Below the pieces are notes generated by a model. That model did not search any database and was not told where the DNA came from. It saw only the letters and a program-made list of their open reading frames with translations. This document shows, piece by piece, positions 15,200 to 24,336 of a stretch of DNA of 24,336 nt; positions within the stretch are counted from its first letter, which is position 1; the number at the start of each line of letters is the position of its first letter. The DNA lies in NCBI GenBank assembly GCA_964463245.1, contig CAYXBU010000029.1, positions 1 to 24,336 on the forward strand, read 5' to 3'. Source of the stretch: CAMEON01 sp964463245 (GTDB lineage Bacteria; Bacillota; Clostridia; Oscillospirales; CAG-272). The position numbers were made by a program, and so were the translations under genes.

Positions 15200-16339
15200 A
15201 TGAAAAAGGAAATTGAGATCAGCGCAAAAACCAAGGAAGAGGCCATCGCGCAGGCGGTAGCCGAGCTGGGCGCACCGAACGAGGCGGCTCTGGTCATTTC
15301 GGTGTTGCGGGAGGCTCGCAAGGGCTTCCTGGGCTTTGGCTCGGTGGATTGCACCATCCACGCCGTATATCAGGTTCCGGATGCGCCCATCGTGACCGCC
15401 GAGACCGACTCCGAGACCGCCGAGGGGGAGGCTCCTGCCCGCGCACCCCGCACCGACCGTCCCCGCCGCTCCCGCGGCGGACGGAACCGCTCCCCCCGCG
15501 CACCCCGCGCCGAGGAGGAGACCGCGACCGAGGCTCCCGCTCGGGTACGCCCCGAGCCCATCGACCCCGAGACGGCTACGCCGTCCGAGCAGACCGCCTA
15601 CCGCTTCGTGTGCAAGCTGGTGGAGGATATGGGGCTGAGCGGTGCTGTCGTAGCCATGCACCCCGGCACCAACGATGACATGGTCATCACGGTGGACGGC
15701 GGGGATGCAAGCGTCCTGATCGGTCATCACGGGGACACCCTGGATGCCGTGCAGTACCTCGCCAACCTGGCCGCCAACCGCAAGGAGGAGGGGGAGAAGC
15801 GGGAGTACGCCCGCATCACCCTGGACGTGGAGGACTACCGCGCCAAGCGGGAGGATGCCCTCCGTGCCCTCGCCCGCCGCAAGGGCGCACAGGTGCTCAA
15901 GTACAAGAAGAGCATCATGCTGGAGCCCATGAACCCCTATGAGCGGCGCATCATCCACTCCGAGATCCAGCTGATGGAGGGCATCTCCACCAACTCCATC
16001 GGAGCCGACAGCAACCGTCGCGTGGTCATCTTCTTAGAGGAGGAGGGTATGCCCACCGCCGGCATTCGCCCGGAGGGTGGTTCCAAGCCCGCCGGTGAGA
16101 AGTCGGGTCGCCGTCGCCGCCGCAAGCCCAAGTCCGAGCGCACCGTGGATCCGCTGGCACCGGCCACCCGCCGCGAGCCTCAGCCGTCCCTGTTTGACGA
16201 GGACGACCAGCACGATCCCTTCGACATCGACCTGTCCGCCGCCCTGCCGCAGGAGGACGAGGATACCGCAAGCGAGACCTCGTATGAGACCTCGAACGAG
16301 GGTGCAGACGAGACCTCGAACGAGAGCGCAGAGAACTAA
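15200..16339 (+). CDS. jag: Jag/KhpB RNA-binding protein (Jag_N, KH, R3H)
   Basis: A 379-residue protein. The N-terminal Jag domain is 1-58, with KGFLGFGSVDCTI. A basic, Pro/Arg/Glu-rich linker spans about 65-130. The KH domain carries LIGHHGDTLDAVQYLANLA (173-191), and the R3H domain is about 240-282 (PMNPYERRIIHSEIQ). The C-terminal 95 residues are charged, with short ETSNE repeats, and probably disordered. The family binds RNA and affects cell division and elongation in Firmicutes. It lies 21 bp after yidC in the conserved order, with GAGGT as ribosome binding site. Confidence 0.95.
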   Translation: MKKEIEISAKTKEEAIAQAVAELGAPNEAALVISVLREARKGFLGFGSVDCTIHAVYQVPDAPIVTAETDSETAEGEAPARAPRTDRPRRSRGGRNRSPRAPRAEEETATEAPARVRPEPIDPETATPSEQTAYRFVCKLVEDMGLSGAVVAMHPGTNDDMVITVDGGDASVLIGHHGDTLDAVQYLANLAANRKEEGEKREYARITLDVEDYRAKREDALRALARRKGAQVLKYKKSIMLEPMNPYERRIIHSEIQLMEGISTNSIGADSNRRVVIFLEEEGMPTAGIRPEGGSKPAGEKSGRRRRRKPKSERTVDPLAPATRREPQPSLFDEDDQHDPFDIDLSAALPQEDEDTASETSYETSNEGADETSNESAEN

Positions 16340-16347
16340 AGACGGTT

Positions 16348-16379
16348 CGGGGGAGCTCCCTTGCGGGGGTTCCCCCTTT
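16348..16379 (+). terminator. Candidate weak terminator or leader hairpin before mnmE
   Basis: GGGGGAGCTCC and GGGGGTTCCCCC can pair across a short loop and are followed by TTTCTCC. Its position between jag and mnmE suggests attenuation or processing rather than a strong stop. Confidence 0.4.
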
Positions 16380-16422
16380 CTCCAAAGAGTATTCTGTTAA
16401 GACCCTTGAGGGGGTGTGGAAA

Positions 16423-17784
16423 ATGAGTACATTCCATTATTTTGATACCATCGCGGCGGTGTCCACGCCCTACGGCAAGGGCGGCGTGGCGGTCATTCGA
16501 CTGTCCGGCGAGGAGACCGCCGCCATCACGGCACGGCTGTTCCGTCCCCGTTCGGGGAAGCCGCTGTCGACCTACCCGGCGCGGCAAGCCGTTTGGGGGG
16601 ATATCTTGTCCGAGGACGGGCAGGTGCTGGACGACGGTCTGTGCACCCTCTTCCCCGCACCGCACTCCTTTACCGGGGAGTCGGTGGCGGAGATATCCTG
16701 CCACGGCGGCATCCTGATCACCATGCGAGTGTTGGAGGCCTGCCTGCAGGCGGGAGCACGACAAGCACTGCCGGGAGAGTTTACCCGACGCGCCTTCCTG
16801 CACGGAAAGCTGTCGCTGGACGAGGCCGAGGCGTTGGGAAATCTGCTGGACGCGGGCAACGAGGAACAGCTGCGGCTCTCCCGCGCGGGCATGACGGGGC
16901 TTCTGTCCCGCCGCACCGAGGCCATCTACACCGCCCTCTGCCCGGTGCTGGCCAACATGGAGGCCGGCATGGACTTCCCCGAGGAGGATCTCTCGGAGCT
17001 GACCCCCGCCGAGATCACCGCCGCCGTTACCGAGGCACTGACCGCATCCGAGCGATTGCTTGCCACTTACCGTACGGGACACGCCATCGCCGAGGGCATC
17101 CCCACGGTCATCTGCGGTGCCCCCAACGCGGGGAAAAGTTCGCTTTATAATCGGCTGGTGGGGCGGGATGCCGCCATCGTGACCGATATTGCCGGCACCA
17201 CGCGGGATGTTCTGTCCGAGACCGTGACGCTGGGGCGAGTGACCCTGCGACTGTCCGACACAGCAGGTCTGCGGGAGAGCGCAGACCCGGTGGAGCGTAT
17301 CGGCGTGGAGCGCGCCCGCGCCGCGCTGGAGGCCGCCGAGCTGGTGCTCTACCTGATCGACCCGACCTGCCCTGAGCCGACCGAACCGCCCCTCCTGCCG
17401 ACCGAGACCGCCGGGAAGACGGTGCTCCGCATCTACACCAAAGCCGACCTCTGCCCTCCCCCCGAGGACGAGGGGTTGTCGGTGTCGGCGGTCTCGGGTC
17501 AGGGGCTGGATCAGCTGACGGCCGCCATTGAGAGCACCTACATCGACGGCTCGCTCCGCACCGGCGAGGAGGCCGTGATCTTCAGTGCCCGTCAGGCGGC
17601 TGCGCTGTCGGCCTGTGCCGAGGCTCTCCACCGCTCGCTCGGGAACCTTGCCCTGTCCCTACCTGCCGACGTGTGCGCCGAGGACATCCGCGAGGCCATG
17701 GATGCGCTGGGGGAGGTCTGCGGTCGTGTCCCGCGTGAGGACGTGATCACGGAGATATTCGCTCGCTTCTGCGTGGGAAAGTGA
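16423..17784 (+). CDS. mnmE: tRNA uridine-5-carboxymethylaminomethyl modification GTPase MnmE
   Basis: A 453-residue MnmE. The N-terminal folate-binding domain begins FDTIAAVSTPYGKGGVAVIRLSG. The G domain, inserted in the helical domain, shows G1 GAPNAGKSS (232-240), G2 TDIAGTTRD (254-262), G3 DTAG (279-282) and G4 TKAD (339-342), where NKxD is more usual. The C-terminus is the catalytic FCVGK with Cys450. With MnmG it modifies the wobble uridine of several tRNAs. GAGGGGG eight bases upstream supports the ATG at 16423. mnmG and rsmG, the usual next genes, are absent: ftsZ follows on the other strand. Confidence 0.96.
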   Translation: MSTFHYFDTIAAVSTPYGKGGVAVIRLSGEETAAITARLFRPRSGKPLSTYPARQAVWGDILSEDGQVLDDGLCTLFPAPHSFTGESVAEISCHGGILITMRVLEACLQAGARQALPGEFTRRAFLHGKLSLDEAEALGNLLDAGNEEQLRLSRAGMTGLLSRRTEAIYTALCPVLANMEAGMDFPEEDLSELTPAEITAAVTEALTASERLLATYRTGHAIAEGIPTVICGAPNAGKSSLYNRLVGRDAAIVTDIAGTTRDVLSETVTLGRVTLRLSDTAGLRESADPVERIGVERARAALEAAELVLYLIDPTCPEPTEPPLLPTETAGKTVLRIYTKADLCPPPEDEGLSVSAVSGQGLDQLTAAIESTYIDGSLRTGEEAVIFSARQAAALSACAEALHRSLGNLALSLPADVCAEDIREAMDALGEVCGRVPREDVITEIFARFCVGK

Positions 17785-17806
17785 CCTCTCCCGCCCACAC
17801 ATACAA

Positions 17807-17845
17807 GAAGCCCCCCGCATCGGGTCAGCCGATGCGGGGGGCTTC
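17807..17845. terminator. Bidirectional terminator between mnmE and ftsZ
   Basis: A perfect 17-bp stem (GAAGCCCCCCGCATCGG and its complement) with loop GTCAG lies between convergent genes. The T-run is poor on the plus strand (CCTATTT), but the stem is very stable. Confidence 0.8.
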
Positions 17846-17870
17846 CTATTTACCTATGTATCGGATGGGA

Positions 17871-19151
<1,281 letters not shown>

Positions 19152-19234
19152 ATTTACTTCCTCCCCTTAACGGAATGTTTCTTAAAGGCGCACATAACGG
19201 AGCCCCCGTATCACGCCGTTTTTCCTTTGCTTAT

Positions 19235-19263
19235 ATAATACATTTTTTTTGCTCAAATTGCAA
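19235..19263 (-). promoter_or_regulatory. Candidate SigA-type promoter of ftsZ
   Basis: On the minus strand TTGCAA (19258-19263), a 17-bp spacer with an A8 tract and TATTAT (19235-19240). The leader is about 75 nt. Confidence 0.7.
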
Positions 19264-19340
19264 TAGGTTTCAAAAAAATTTGCTATTTGTTCAAACTTTT
19301 TTTGCAGGGAACCCTGCCCTTCGGGTGAGTTTTTCCCGCG

Positions 19341-21707
19341 TCAGTCCTTGAAGCGCCGGATCAGCTCACAGAGCAGATCGTAACCGAAACTTCCGTCCTT
19401 TGCCGACGGCTCCAGATCCGCCGAGCTCTCCGACCACTCGTTCCAGCCGGTCAGCAGGGCGATCCGCGCCCCCAGAGCCTCTGCTCGCGCGAACTGCTCT
19501 CGCAGAGCCTCGCCCTCGCCAAAGTCCCGACCGCTCCACGCAGCCGCGCAGGTCACGGCCTCCACGGCACCGTCACGGACGGTGAACACCTGGTCGTCAT
19601 TGCCGCGACGCCCCCAGTAGAAGGGCGCGGACAGCTCGTCAGCTCGGAACAGGGACTCCTGATCCCCCACGAAATCGGTCATCCAACGCAGGGTAAAGCG
19701 GCTGTCGTTCCAGCTCGGCGACCCGCCCAGCAGGGTGGGAGAGCCGGCGTAGCACAGCAGGAGCGGCTTGCCCTCATAGGAGAAGTACAGGTCGGGGTAG
19801 GCGGCGGCATATTTGGCGTAAACCTGATCCGCCTTCTTTTGCTGGTTGCCGCCCATAATGCCGAAGTTGCCCGTGGAGCCGGGACCGATCAGGATGCAGA
19901 TATGGGGGGCATTCGGGATGGTCGACCAGACCTCAAAGAGCAGGTCGGTCGCCGCCTCGATCATGTAGTATTCCGAGGCAGGGTCACCGGTCACTGCATC
20001 GAACAGGGTGTTGCGCGACCAATCCACATACACGAAATCCACACCGGCGGCCGCCAGCAGGAGCCCGTGGCGGTAGATGGTCTCGCGGTCGTTGGAAACG
20101 TACGCGCCGTACAAGGGAAGATGGCTACTGTCCCAGCTGCGTCCAGCTGTGTGGCCGGCCGTGTAGGCAATGCCGACCAGGCGGTCGGACGGAGCCGTGG
20201 CCTCATACAGTCCGACACCGGTCGGGTCGAACTGAGGGGTGTCGGTCGGGTAGATGACGCGCTCATACAGACTGTAGCGGGCATCCATCTCGGTCATCAG
20301 GGCTTGTGCATCCCCGGTCGCATTCGGGAAAATGTACAGCGTCTCCGCACCGGGCAGGACGACATACCCCAGCATATCCGCCAGCCAGTCCGCCGAGATC
20401 AGCAGAGCCTCTCCGCTCTGCAGGACGGTCGGGAAGGGCAGACTCATGCCGTTTGCATCCACGGAGGCCTCCCCGCCGCGGAAGGTCAGGGTCAGGCGGT
20501 CACGGGAGAGGATGACGGCTCCGTCGGATATCCGACAATCGAAACCGAAAAGCTCCGCCAGGGTCTGCGCATCCACGAAGAAATGCCGCTCATATGCGAC
20601 GATGGAGCAGGAGGCCTTGTACTGTGTCTTATCGCGAAACAGGTAATCCCGTCCCGCCTTCAGCGCGACCGTGCCTGTATGCGGCGCGTAGGTCGTGATG
20701 TTCCCCTTCGAGACCGCGCGCAAGGAGGAGAAGCGACCCTCCACCCCGCGGGACATCACGCGGACATATCCGAGTTTATCGCCCGAGGCGAGCTTGTCAA
20801 GACCGCTCTCGGTCACGACGGCGCCGGCGGAGTTGTATACCGTCACGCGGCTGTCGGTGATCTTGGCTGTCAGCAAGAGTCGCTCGTTGATGTATGCGCG
20901 CAGGACGTCGCCGTCATCCTCTGCCCGCAGGACGACCCCCGCCAGCGTGTCGCAGACGGCTCCGTTCAGGAGCGGCAGGGGAGAAACCACGCCGCCTAAG
21001 CAGACAAAGGCACTGTCTCCCTGCAGGAATATCCACAGTCCGCTGTCGGAGTACAGGTGACCTGCATCGACACACCGCAGTCCCAGCATGACTGCCGTGT
21101 AAGCATCCGGTGTGGCACTGCCCTCGGGCAGGGTGGCGGACAGGTCGGCATATACGGCGTAGGCATTACTCATCGGGCGGGTAAAGCCCACGGCGGCCGA
21201 ACGGTCGGCGGGGACGGTCAGACCCTGCTCCCCGCTCTGCATCTCCGCGCTCATGGAGAAGCGGAGTGCCCCGTCAGCGCGCAGAGCCGCGAGATCGGCA
21301 CCGACGAAGTTGTAGGAAAGATCGTAGCGGCTGTCCTCCCCCCGCAGGATGGGGGTCAGATCGGTCGGGTCTTCTGTCGGGATCACGATCTCCACCGTCT
21401 CCGGCAGGATCGTGGCAGGCTCGGTGGTCGGCTCAGTGGCAGGGGCGGTCATCGGCTCGGTCGGGATCTCGGTCGGGGTCTCACCCTCGGTCGCCCCTGC
21501 GGTGGCGGTATCAGACTCGGCGGAGGTGTCCGGCTGATCCGTGCTCGGCAGGGTCTCACCGTCGGTATCTCCCTCTGTGTAGGGCGGCAACAGGATAGCG
21601 GTATCCTGCGTGTCGGTCTCGGTGCCCGAACTGCCTCCGCAGGCGGAGCAGGCCGACAGGGATCCGAGCAACAGCAGGATCATGGCGGCGGTCACGATTC
21701 GTTTCAT
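19341..21707 (-). CDS. Multidomain lipoprotein with GH99/GH71-like barrel
   Basis: A 788-residue lipoprotein. Lipobox SLSAC gives Cys20, and a Thr/Glu/Pro linker runs to about 115. Residues about 125-335 look like a concanavalin-type beta-sandwich (MLGLRCVDAGHLYSDSGLWIF). Residues 350-462 resemble a copper-amine-oxidase N-terminal-like stalk repeat (FFVDAQTLAELFGF, LLISADWLADMLGY). Residues about 505-788 form a glycosidase-like TIM barrel with FVYVDWSRN (558-566), GKPLLLCYAG (646-655) and GWNEWSE (754-760), as in GH99/GH71-related proteins. It probably acts on polysaccharide outside the cell while tethered to the membrane. The family assignment is by motif only and catalytic residues are not proven. 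AAGGAGG lies 12 bases before the ATG. It is monocistronic with a strong promoter. Confidence 0.75.
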   Translation of the reverse strand: MKRIVTAAMILLLLGSLSACSACGGSSGTETDTQDTAILLPPYTEGDTDGETLPSTDQPDTSAESDTATAGATEGETPTEIPTEPMTAPATEPTTEPATILPETVEIVIPTEDPTDLTPILRGEDSRYDLSYNFVGADLAALRADGALRFSMSAEMQSGEQGLTVPADRSAAVGFTRPMSNAYAVYADLSATLPEGSATPDAYTAVMLGLRCVDAGHLYSDSGLWIFLQGDSAFVCLGGVVSPLPLLNGAVCDTLAGVVLRAEDDGDVLRAYINERLLLTAKITDSRVTVYNSAGAVVTESGLDKLASGDKLGYVRVMSRGVEGRFSSLRAVSKGNITTYAPHTGTVALKAGRDYLFRDKTQYKASCSIVAYERHFFVDAQTLAELFGFDCRISDGAVILSRDRLTLTFRGGEASVDANGMSLPFPTVLQSGEALLISADWLADMLGYVVLPGAETLYIFPNATGDAQALMTEMDARYSLYERVIYPTDTPQFDPTGVGLYEATAPSDRLVGIAYTAGHTAGRSWDSSHLPLYGAYVSNDRETIYRHGLLLAAAGVDFVYVDWSRNTLFDAVTGDPASEYYMIEAATDLLFEVWSTIPNAPHICILIGPGSTGNFGIMGGNQQKKADQVYAKYAAAYPDLYFSYEGKPLLLCYAGSPTLLGGSPSWNDSRFTLRWMTDFVGDQESLFRADELSAPFYWGRRGNDDQVFTVRDGAVEAVTCAAAWSGRDFGEGEALREQFARAEALGARIALLTGWNEWSESSADLEPSAKDGSFGYDLLCELIRRFKD

Positions 21708-21754
21708 ATGTAAGGGTAGCCTCCTTGCGGCATGATGTGTACAATATCCTCTTT

Positions 21755-21783
21755 ATTATACTTGCTGTGTCGGATTTTGTCAA
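21755..21783 (-). promoter_or_regulatory. SigA-type promoter of the GH-like lipoprotein
   Basis: A perfect TTGACA (21778-21783), 17-bp spacer, TATAAT (21755-21760) on the minus strand. The A/T palindrome TTTTTTGCAAAAAA followed by GTCC sits immediately upstream. Confidence 0.93.
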
Positions 21784-21845
21784 GGACTTTTTTGCAAAAA
21801 AGCAGGAGTGGCAGGCCGCTCCTGCCGCACATACCCCATCCGCGC

Positions 21846-21884
21846 AAAAGCCCCGCTGTCGGTCGCGCAGATCGACAGCGGGGC
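21846..21884 (-). terminator. Intrinsic terminator of the DUF1836-GNAT operon
   Basis: A perfect 12-bp stem (GCCCCGCTGTCG / CGACAGCGGGGC) with an 11-nt loop, followed on the minus strand by TTTTGCG. It lies 14 bp past the GNAT stop. Confidence 0.88.
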
Positions 21885-21897
21885 AAGCGGGATCGGC

Positions 21898-22452
21898 TCA
21901 TATCTCTTGGATATACTCCACCGGGCGGTAGCCCAGCGCGGCGACTGCGGCATCCCACCGCGCCTCCATGTCGCTCTCGGGATCTGCCCACAGGACGGGA
22001 CGGAAGCCCGCGTCAAGGTAGGTCTTGATCGCCGCCAGACGGTGGTCATCGGTGGTCAGGGTGACGACGGCACACCCCCGTTCCCGCAGGGCTGTCAGCG
22101 CGTGTGCCAGCATAGCGTGCCCGATCCCCTGCCCGCGGCAAGACGGCAGAGCCGCCACCATGTGGATATACCCCTCCCCGTTTGCGTGGCGGAGGGCGGC
22201 GGAGGTCGCCACCCGTGCCCCCGACGGGTCAGTCACGAAGAACAAGTCCCGCGTTGGGTCAAGGTCGGGATAGCCGAGGATAGCATCCCGAAACCAGTGG
22301 GGGTCGCGGTCGGGGATCAGTCCCTCCGCGCAGAGTGCCAGCCAGTCGGCGATCTCCTCCTCCCGCCCGCCGAAGGGGCAGAAGGCATAGCCATCGGGGA
22401 GGGCTCGCGGCAGGACGGGCGCGTCGAGCCTGAGCATCTTGAGTTGCTTCAT
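21898..22452 (-). CDS. GNAT family N-acetyltransferase
   Basis: A 184-residue GNAT enzyme. The acetyl-CoA-binding motif A is visible in IHMVAALPSCRGQGIGHAML (97-116, core RGQGIG), followed by the motif B region TYLDAGFRPVLW (about 144-155). The substrate is unknown. The ATG overlaps the stop of the upstream DUF1836 gene by four bases (ATGA), so the two are translationally coupled and probably function or respond together. The much longer frame upstream is in shadow of the DUF1836 gene and was rejected. Confidence 0.88.
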   Translation of the reverse strand: MKQLKMLRLDAPVLPRALPDGYAFCPFGGREEEIADWLALCAEGLIPDRDPHWFRDAILGYPDLDPTRDLFFVTDPSGARVATSAALRHANGEGYIHMVAALPSCRGQGIGHAMLAHALTALRERGCAVVTLTTDDHRLAAIKTYLDAGFRPVLWADPESDMEARWDAAVAALGYRPVEYIQEI

Positions 22453-23105
22453 GCCTGCGTCTCCTCGTCGGCGGAAGCCACGGTGTCGGTCTGTGTCTCG
22501 TCCGCCGTCTCGGCGGGGGCGGCGACCTCGGCGGTCTTTCCCTCCAGGAGCAACAGCTTCTCGGCCAGCAGGTTGGTCAGCCCACCCACCATGGCCGAGG
22601 CGATGATCAGGTCGCTGACATTCTCCACCGCCATGTCGCTGACCTGCATATGATCCAGAATGGGCGCGGCCGCCGCCCGTACCTGATCCACGAAGTACTC
22701 CGCCACGACCTGATGCCGTGCGGCATACATCCGATAGAAAGCCTCCATGTCGGCCTCCGGCTGATCCAGCGAGGGCAACAGCTCCCGGATCATGGGAATG
22801 CTCAGGCTCTGCTTTAAGGTCAGGATCACGATCAGGTACGCCAGGTGCACCCGATAGTACCGCTTCTTGCGCGGCTCCGGCATGATCTTCATGCGGACAT
22901 AGTTGTTGATGGTCGAGGGCGTGATGAATTGCTCCTCCTTGAGCTCCGGGGGCATATAGTCCAGATACTGCTTCATGAGTACCGTCACCTGCTCCATGTA
23001 TAACCCCAAGTCCGGGATGCTCTCCCACTCCGGCAAGCGATACCCTCGCAAATAGGTCTCCCACCGACGCAACTTCTCGGCGACCAGTTCTTTATCGAAT
23101 GACAT
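22449..23105 (-). CDS. DUF1836 domain protein, HTH-type regulator
   Basis: A 218-residue DUF1836 protein. The MerR-like helix-turn-helix segment FITPSTINNYVRMKIM (about 60-75) is followed by KKRYYRVHLAYLIVILTLKQ, typical of the family. The C-terminal half is helical, and the last 25 residues are Ala/Glu/Thr-rich and acidic. The family is common in Firmicutes and usually of unknown target. The ATG at 23105 follows AAAGGATGG. It is the first gene of a two-gene operon with the GNAT gene and is divergent from degV. Its promoter has a palindrome just upstream, consistent with autoregulation (inference). Confidence 0.85.
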   Translation of the reverse strand: MSFDKELVAEKLRRWETYLRGYRLPEWESIPDLGLYMEQVTVLMKQYLDYMPPELKEEQFITPSTINNYVRMKIMPEPRKKRYYRVHLAYLIVILTLKQSLSIPMIRELLPSLDQPEADMEAFYRMYAARHQVVAEYFVDQVRAAAAPILDHMQVSDMAVENVSDLIIASAMVGGLTNLLAEKLLLLEGKTAEVAAPAETADETQTDTVASADEETQA

Positions 23106-23168
23106 AGACGATCCATCCTTTCCGGGAAAAGCTCTTTTCTCCAAGGGTCATTTCGTTTTTTCGTTAGT

Positions 23169-23197
23169 ATTATATCATACCTTTTTGTTAAATGCAA
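23169..23197 (-). promoter_or_regulatory. SigA-type promoter of the DUF1836-GNAT operon
   Basis: On the minus strand TTGCAT (23192-23197), a 17-bp spacer and TATAAT (23169-23174). Confidence 0.8.
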
Positions 23198-23202
23198 CAG
23201 GT

Positions 23203-23212
23203 CTTGCGCAAG
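23203..23212. promoter_or_regulatory. Palindrome CTTGCGCAAG, possible operator
   Basis: A perfect 10-bp palindrome just upstream of the DUF1836 promoter -35 box and about 30 bp from the degV promoter. Confidence 0.4.
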
Positions 23213-23241
23213 AAATCAGGAAAATATTTCTTCAAGACTAC

Positions 23242-23273
23242 TTGACATCGTGCCACATATGTGGTAATATAAT
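23242..23273 (+). promoter_or_regulatory. degV promoter with a palindromic operator in its spacer
   Basis: TTGACA (23242-23247), then a 17-bp spacer and TAATAT (23265-23270); a 20-bp spacer to TATAAT is also possible. The spacer contains the perfect 12-bp palindrome CCACATATGTGG (23253-23264), a classic position for a repressor or MerR-type activator site. Confidence 0.75.
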
Positions 23274-23303
23274 ATGCGATATTAGATGACAGGAGATCAG
23301 AAT

Positions 23304-24185
23304 ATGGATTATGTGATCATGACCGACACGTCCGCCAATCTGCCGGACGAGATAATACAGAAATACGACCTGCGCGTGCTGCCCTTTTTCTTCTGCCCGC
23401 CCGAGCACCCGGAGGGCATCCCCTGCCCCGGGTCGGCGGCCTTTGACGGCACCGCCTACTACAATGCCATCCGACGGGGGAGCGTGGTCACCACCTCGCA
23501 GATCAACCTCAAGCAGTTCCTGGATGAGATGGATCCGATCCTGGAGGGCGGGCAGGATATCCTGTTCATCGGAATGTCCTCCGGCGTCAGCGGCTCCTTC
23601 AACAGTGCCCGCCTGGCGGCTCAGCAGCTGAGTGCCGAGTATCCCGCACGACGTATCCGCACCGTAGACACCCTGTCCGCCTCGCTGGGGGAAGGTCTCT
23701 TAGTGCTGGAGGCGGCGCGGTTGCGGGAGGAGGGACGCTCACCGGACGAGGTCGCCGACTACTTGGAGGAGGCCAAGCTGCGTATGTGCCAGATATTCAC
23801 CGTGGATGATCTCCACTGCCTCAAGCGAGGCGGACGGTTGTCGGGCGGGGCGGCACTGCTGGGGTCGGCACTGGGCTTGAAGCCCCTCCTCTGCGCCAGC
23901 AACGAGGGGAAGATCGTCTCCTGCGGCAAGGTGCGGGGGCGCAAGGCCGCCCTGCAGGCTCTCGCGGAGATGTACGACGAGTTGGCGGTAGAGCCGGAGG
24001 GGCAGTGCATCGGCATCGCCCACTGCGACTGCTATCCGGATGTGCAGACCCTGATCGGCCTGCTTGACCGCAACCACCCGTCCCGCGAGATCCTGACGGT
24101 CATGTGCGAGCCGGTAACGGGTGCCCATTTAGGGCCGGGTACCATAGCGATCTTCTTTTGGAGCCACAACAAATGCAGGAGATAA
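23304..24185 (+). CDS. DegV family fatty-acid-binding protein
   Basis: A 293-residue DegV protein. Family features are the start YVIMTDTSANLPDEII (the DSTADLP-type strand), the central VVTTSQ, the ligand-site stretch MSSGVSGSFNSARLAA, and CLKRGGRLSGG with LGSALGLKPLL. Related FakB proteins present bound fatty acids to the kinase FakA for phosphorylation; no kinase gene is in this window. AGGAG just before the ATG at 23304 favours this start over one six codons earlier. It is transcribed alone from a palindrome-bearing promoter, divergent from the DUF1836 regulator. Confidence 0.92.
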   Translation: MDYVIMTDTSANLPDEIIQKYDLRVLPFFFCPPEHPEGIPCPGSAAFDGTAYYNAIRRGSVVTTSQINLKQFLDEMDPILEGGQDILFIGMSSGVSGSFNSARLAAQQLSAEYPARRIRTVDTLSASLGEGLLVLEAARLREEGRSPDEVADYLEEAKLRMCQIFTVDDLHCLKRGGRLSGGAALLGSALGLKPLLCASNEGKIVSCGKVRGRKAALQALAEMYDELAVEPEGQCIGIAHCDCYPDVQTLIGLLDRNHPSREILTVMCEPVTGAHLGPGTIAIFFWSHNKCRR

Positions 24186-24336
24186 GTGACCGGATACGCG
24201 ACTTTTATGATCGACTAAAAAGCTATAAGGGCACCTCTAAATATTCCGCGTGCTACGAGCGGCGAGAAGATTTTTTGTCAGATTAAGGCAACACCGCACA
24301 ATTCACGGCTTACGCCTTTTTCACTCACTTGCTTGC
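24186..24336. other. Non-coding, repeat-like end of the window
   Basis: No convincing gene. A small hairpin CCGCGTGCTACGAGCGG (24246-24262) followed by a run of six T (24271-24276) could end degV transcription. The AT-richer composition and abrupt end are what a dispersed repeat at a contig boundary would look like, but this is inference. Confidence 0.4.

Noticed and set aside
13334..15958. 874-codon open frame antisense to yidC and jag
   Set aside because: It is the mirror of two well-supported genes in GC-rich DNA, has no ribosome binding site and reads as low-complexity Gly/His/Leu/Val.
19302..19320. Terminator for the GH-like lipoprotein at the GCAGGG/CCCTGC stem
   Set aside because: On the minus strand the stem is followed by A rather than T, so it does not fit an intrinsic terminator for that gene.
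22453..23064. Long N-terminal extension of the GNAT frame
   Set aside because: This part is antisense-free shadow of the DUF1836 gene in another frame; the ATGA overlap at 22449-22452 gives the proper start.
24173..24286. 37-codon frame overlapping the end of degV
   Set aside because: It has no ribosome binding site, overlaps degV and runs into repeat-like sequence with a hairpin; coding is not supported.

Overview
The window looks like a chromosomal contig from a high-GC member of the class Clostridia, most likely an uncultured gut-type Oscillospirales/Christensenellales relative. This is inference from four things: the Firmicutes rpmH-rnpA-yidD-yidC-jag-mnmE block, strong SigA-type promoters, G-rich ribosome binding sites, and lipoproteins with Thr/Glu/Pro linkers. 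Exactly 100 N inside ftsZ and repeat-like sequence at both ends suggest a draft or metagenome assembly whose contig was broken at repeats.

Layout. 1-4509 (+): a cytoplasmic carbohydrate cluster of a GH3 glycosidase and two different SGNH esterases, with palindromic repeat copies before, between and after them. 4510-8089 (-): a secreted CBM9-like protein with a 7-residue tandem repeat and a C-terminal membrane anchor, a small exported protein of unknown function, ribosomal protein L32 (rpmF), and the DUF177/YceD protein co-transcribed with rpmF. 8377-11144 (+): two tandem paralogous lipoproteins with a trigger-factor-like FKBP domain. 11222-11758 (-): mscL with a long Ala/Glu tail. 12220-17784 (+): rpmH, rnpA, yidD, yidC, jag, mnmE. 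17871-19151 (-): ftsZ. 19341-21707 (-): a large multidomain lipoprotein ending in a GH99/GH71-like barrel. 21898-23105 (-): a DUF1836 HTH regulator overlapping a GNAT acetyltransferase. 23304-24185 (+): a DegV fatty-acid-binding protein divergent from the regulator.

How it fits together. The GH3/SGNH cluster could deacetylate and hydrolyse oligosaccharides already inside the cell; no transporter is present. Envelope biogenesis dominates the rest: YidC/YidD insert membrane proteins, the FKBP lipoproteins probably fold exported proteins, FtsZ drives division and MscL relieves osmotic stress. RnpA, L34, L32 and MnmE serve RNA processing and translation.

Regulatory sites are unusually legible. 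Near-consensus promoters with 17-18 bp spacers can be read upstream of eight transcription units. Five share an A-rich/C-rich block directly upstream of TTGACA. The DUF1836/DegV intergenic region holds two perfect palindromes that look like operators. I found no CRISPR array, tRNA, rRNA, transposase, prophage or secondary-metabolite locus, and no clear undescribed multi-gene system. The best second-look items are the shared promoter/repeat sequence, the partial duplication of the rpmH 3' end, the tandem FKBP lipoproteins, the repeat-bearing surface protein and the atypical YidC and FtsZ.
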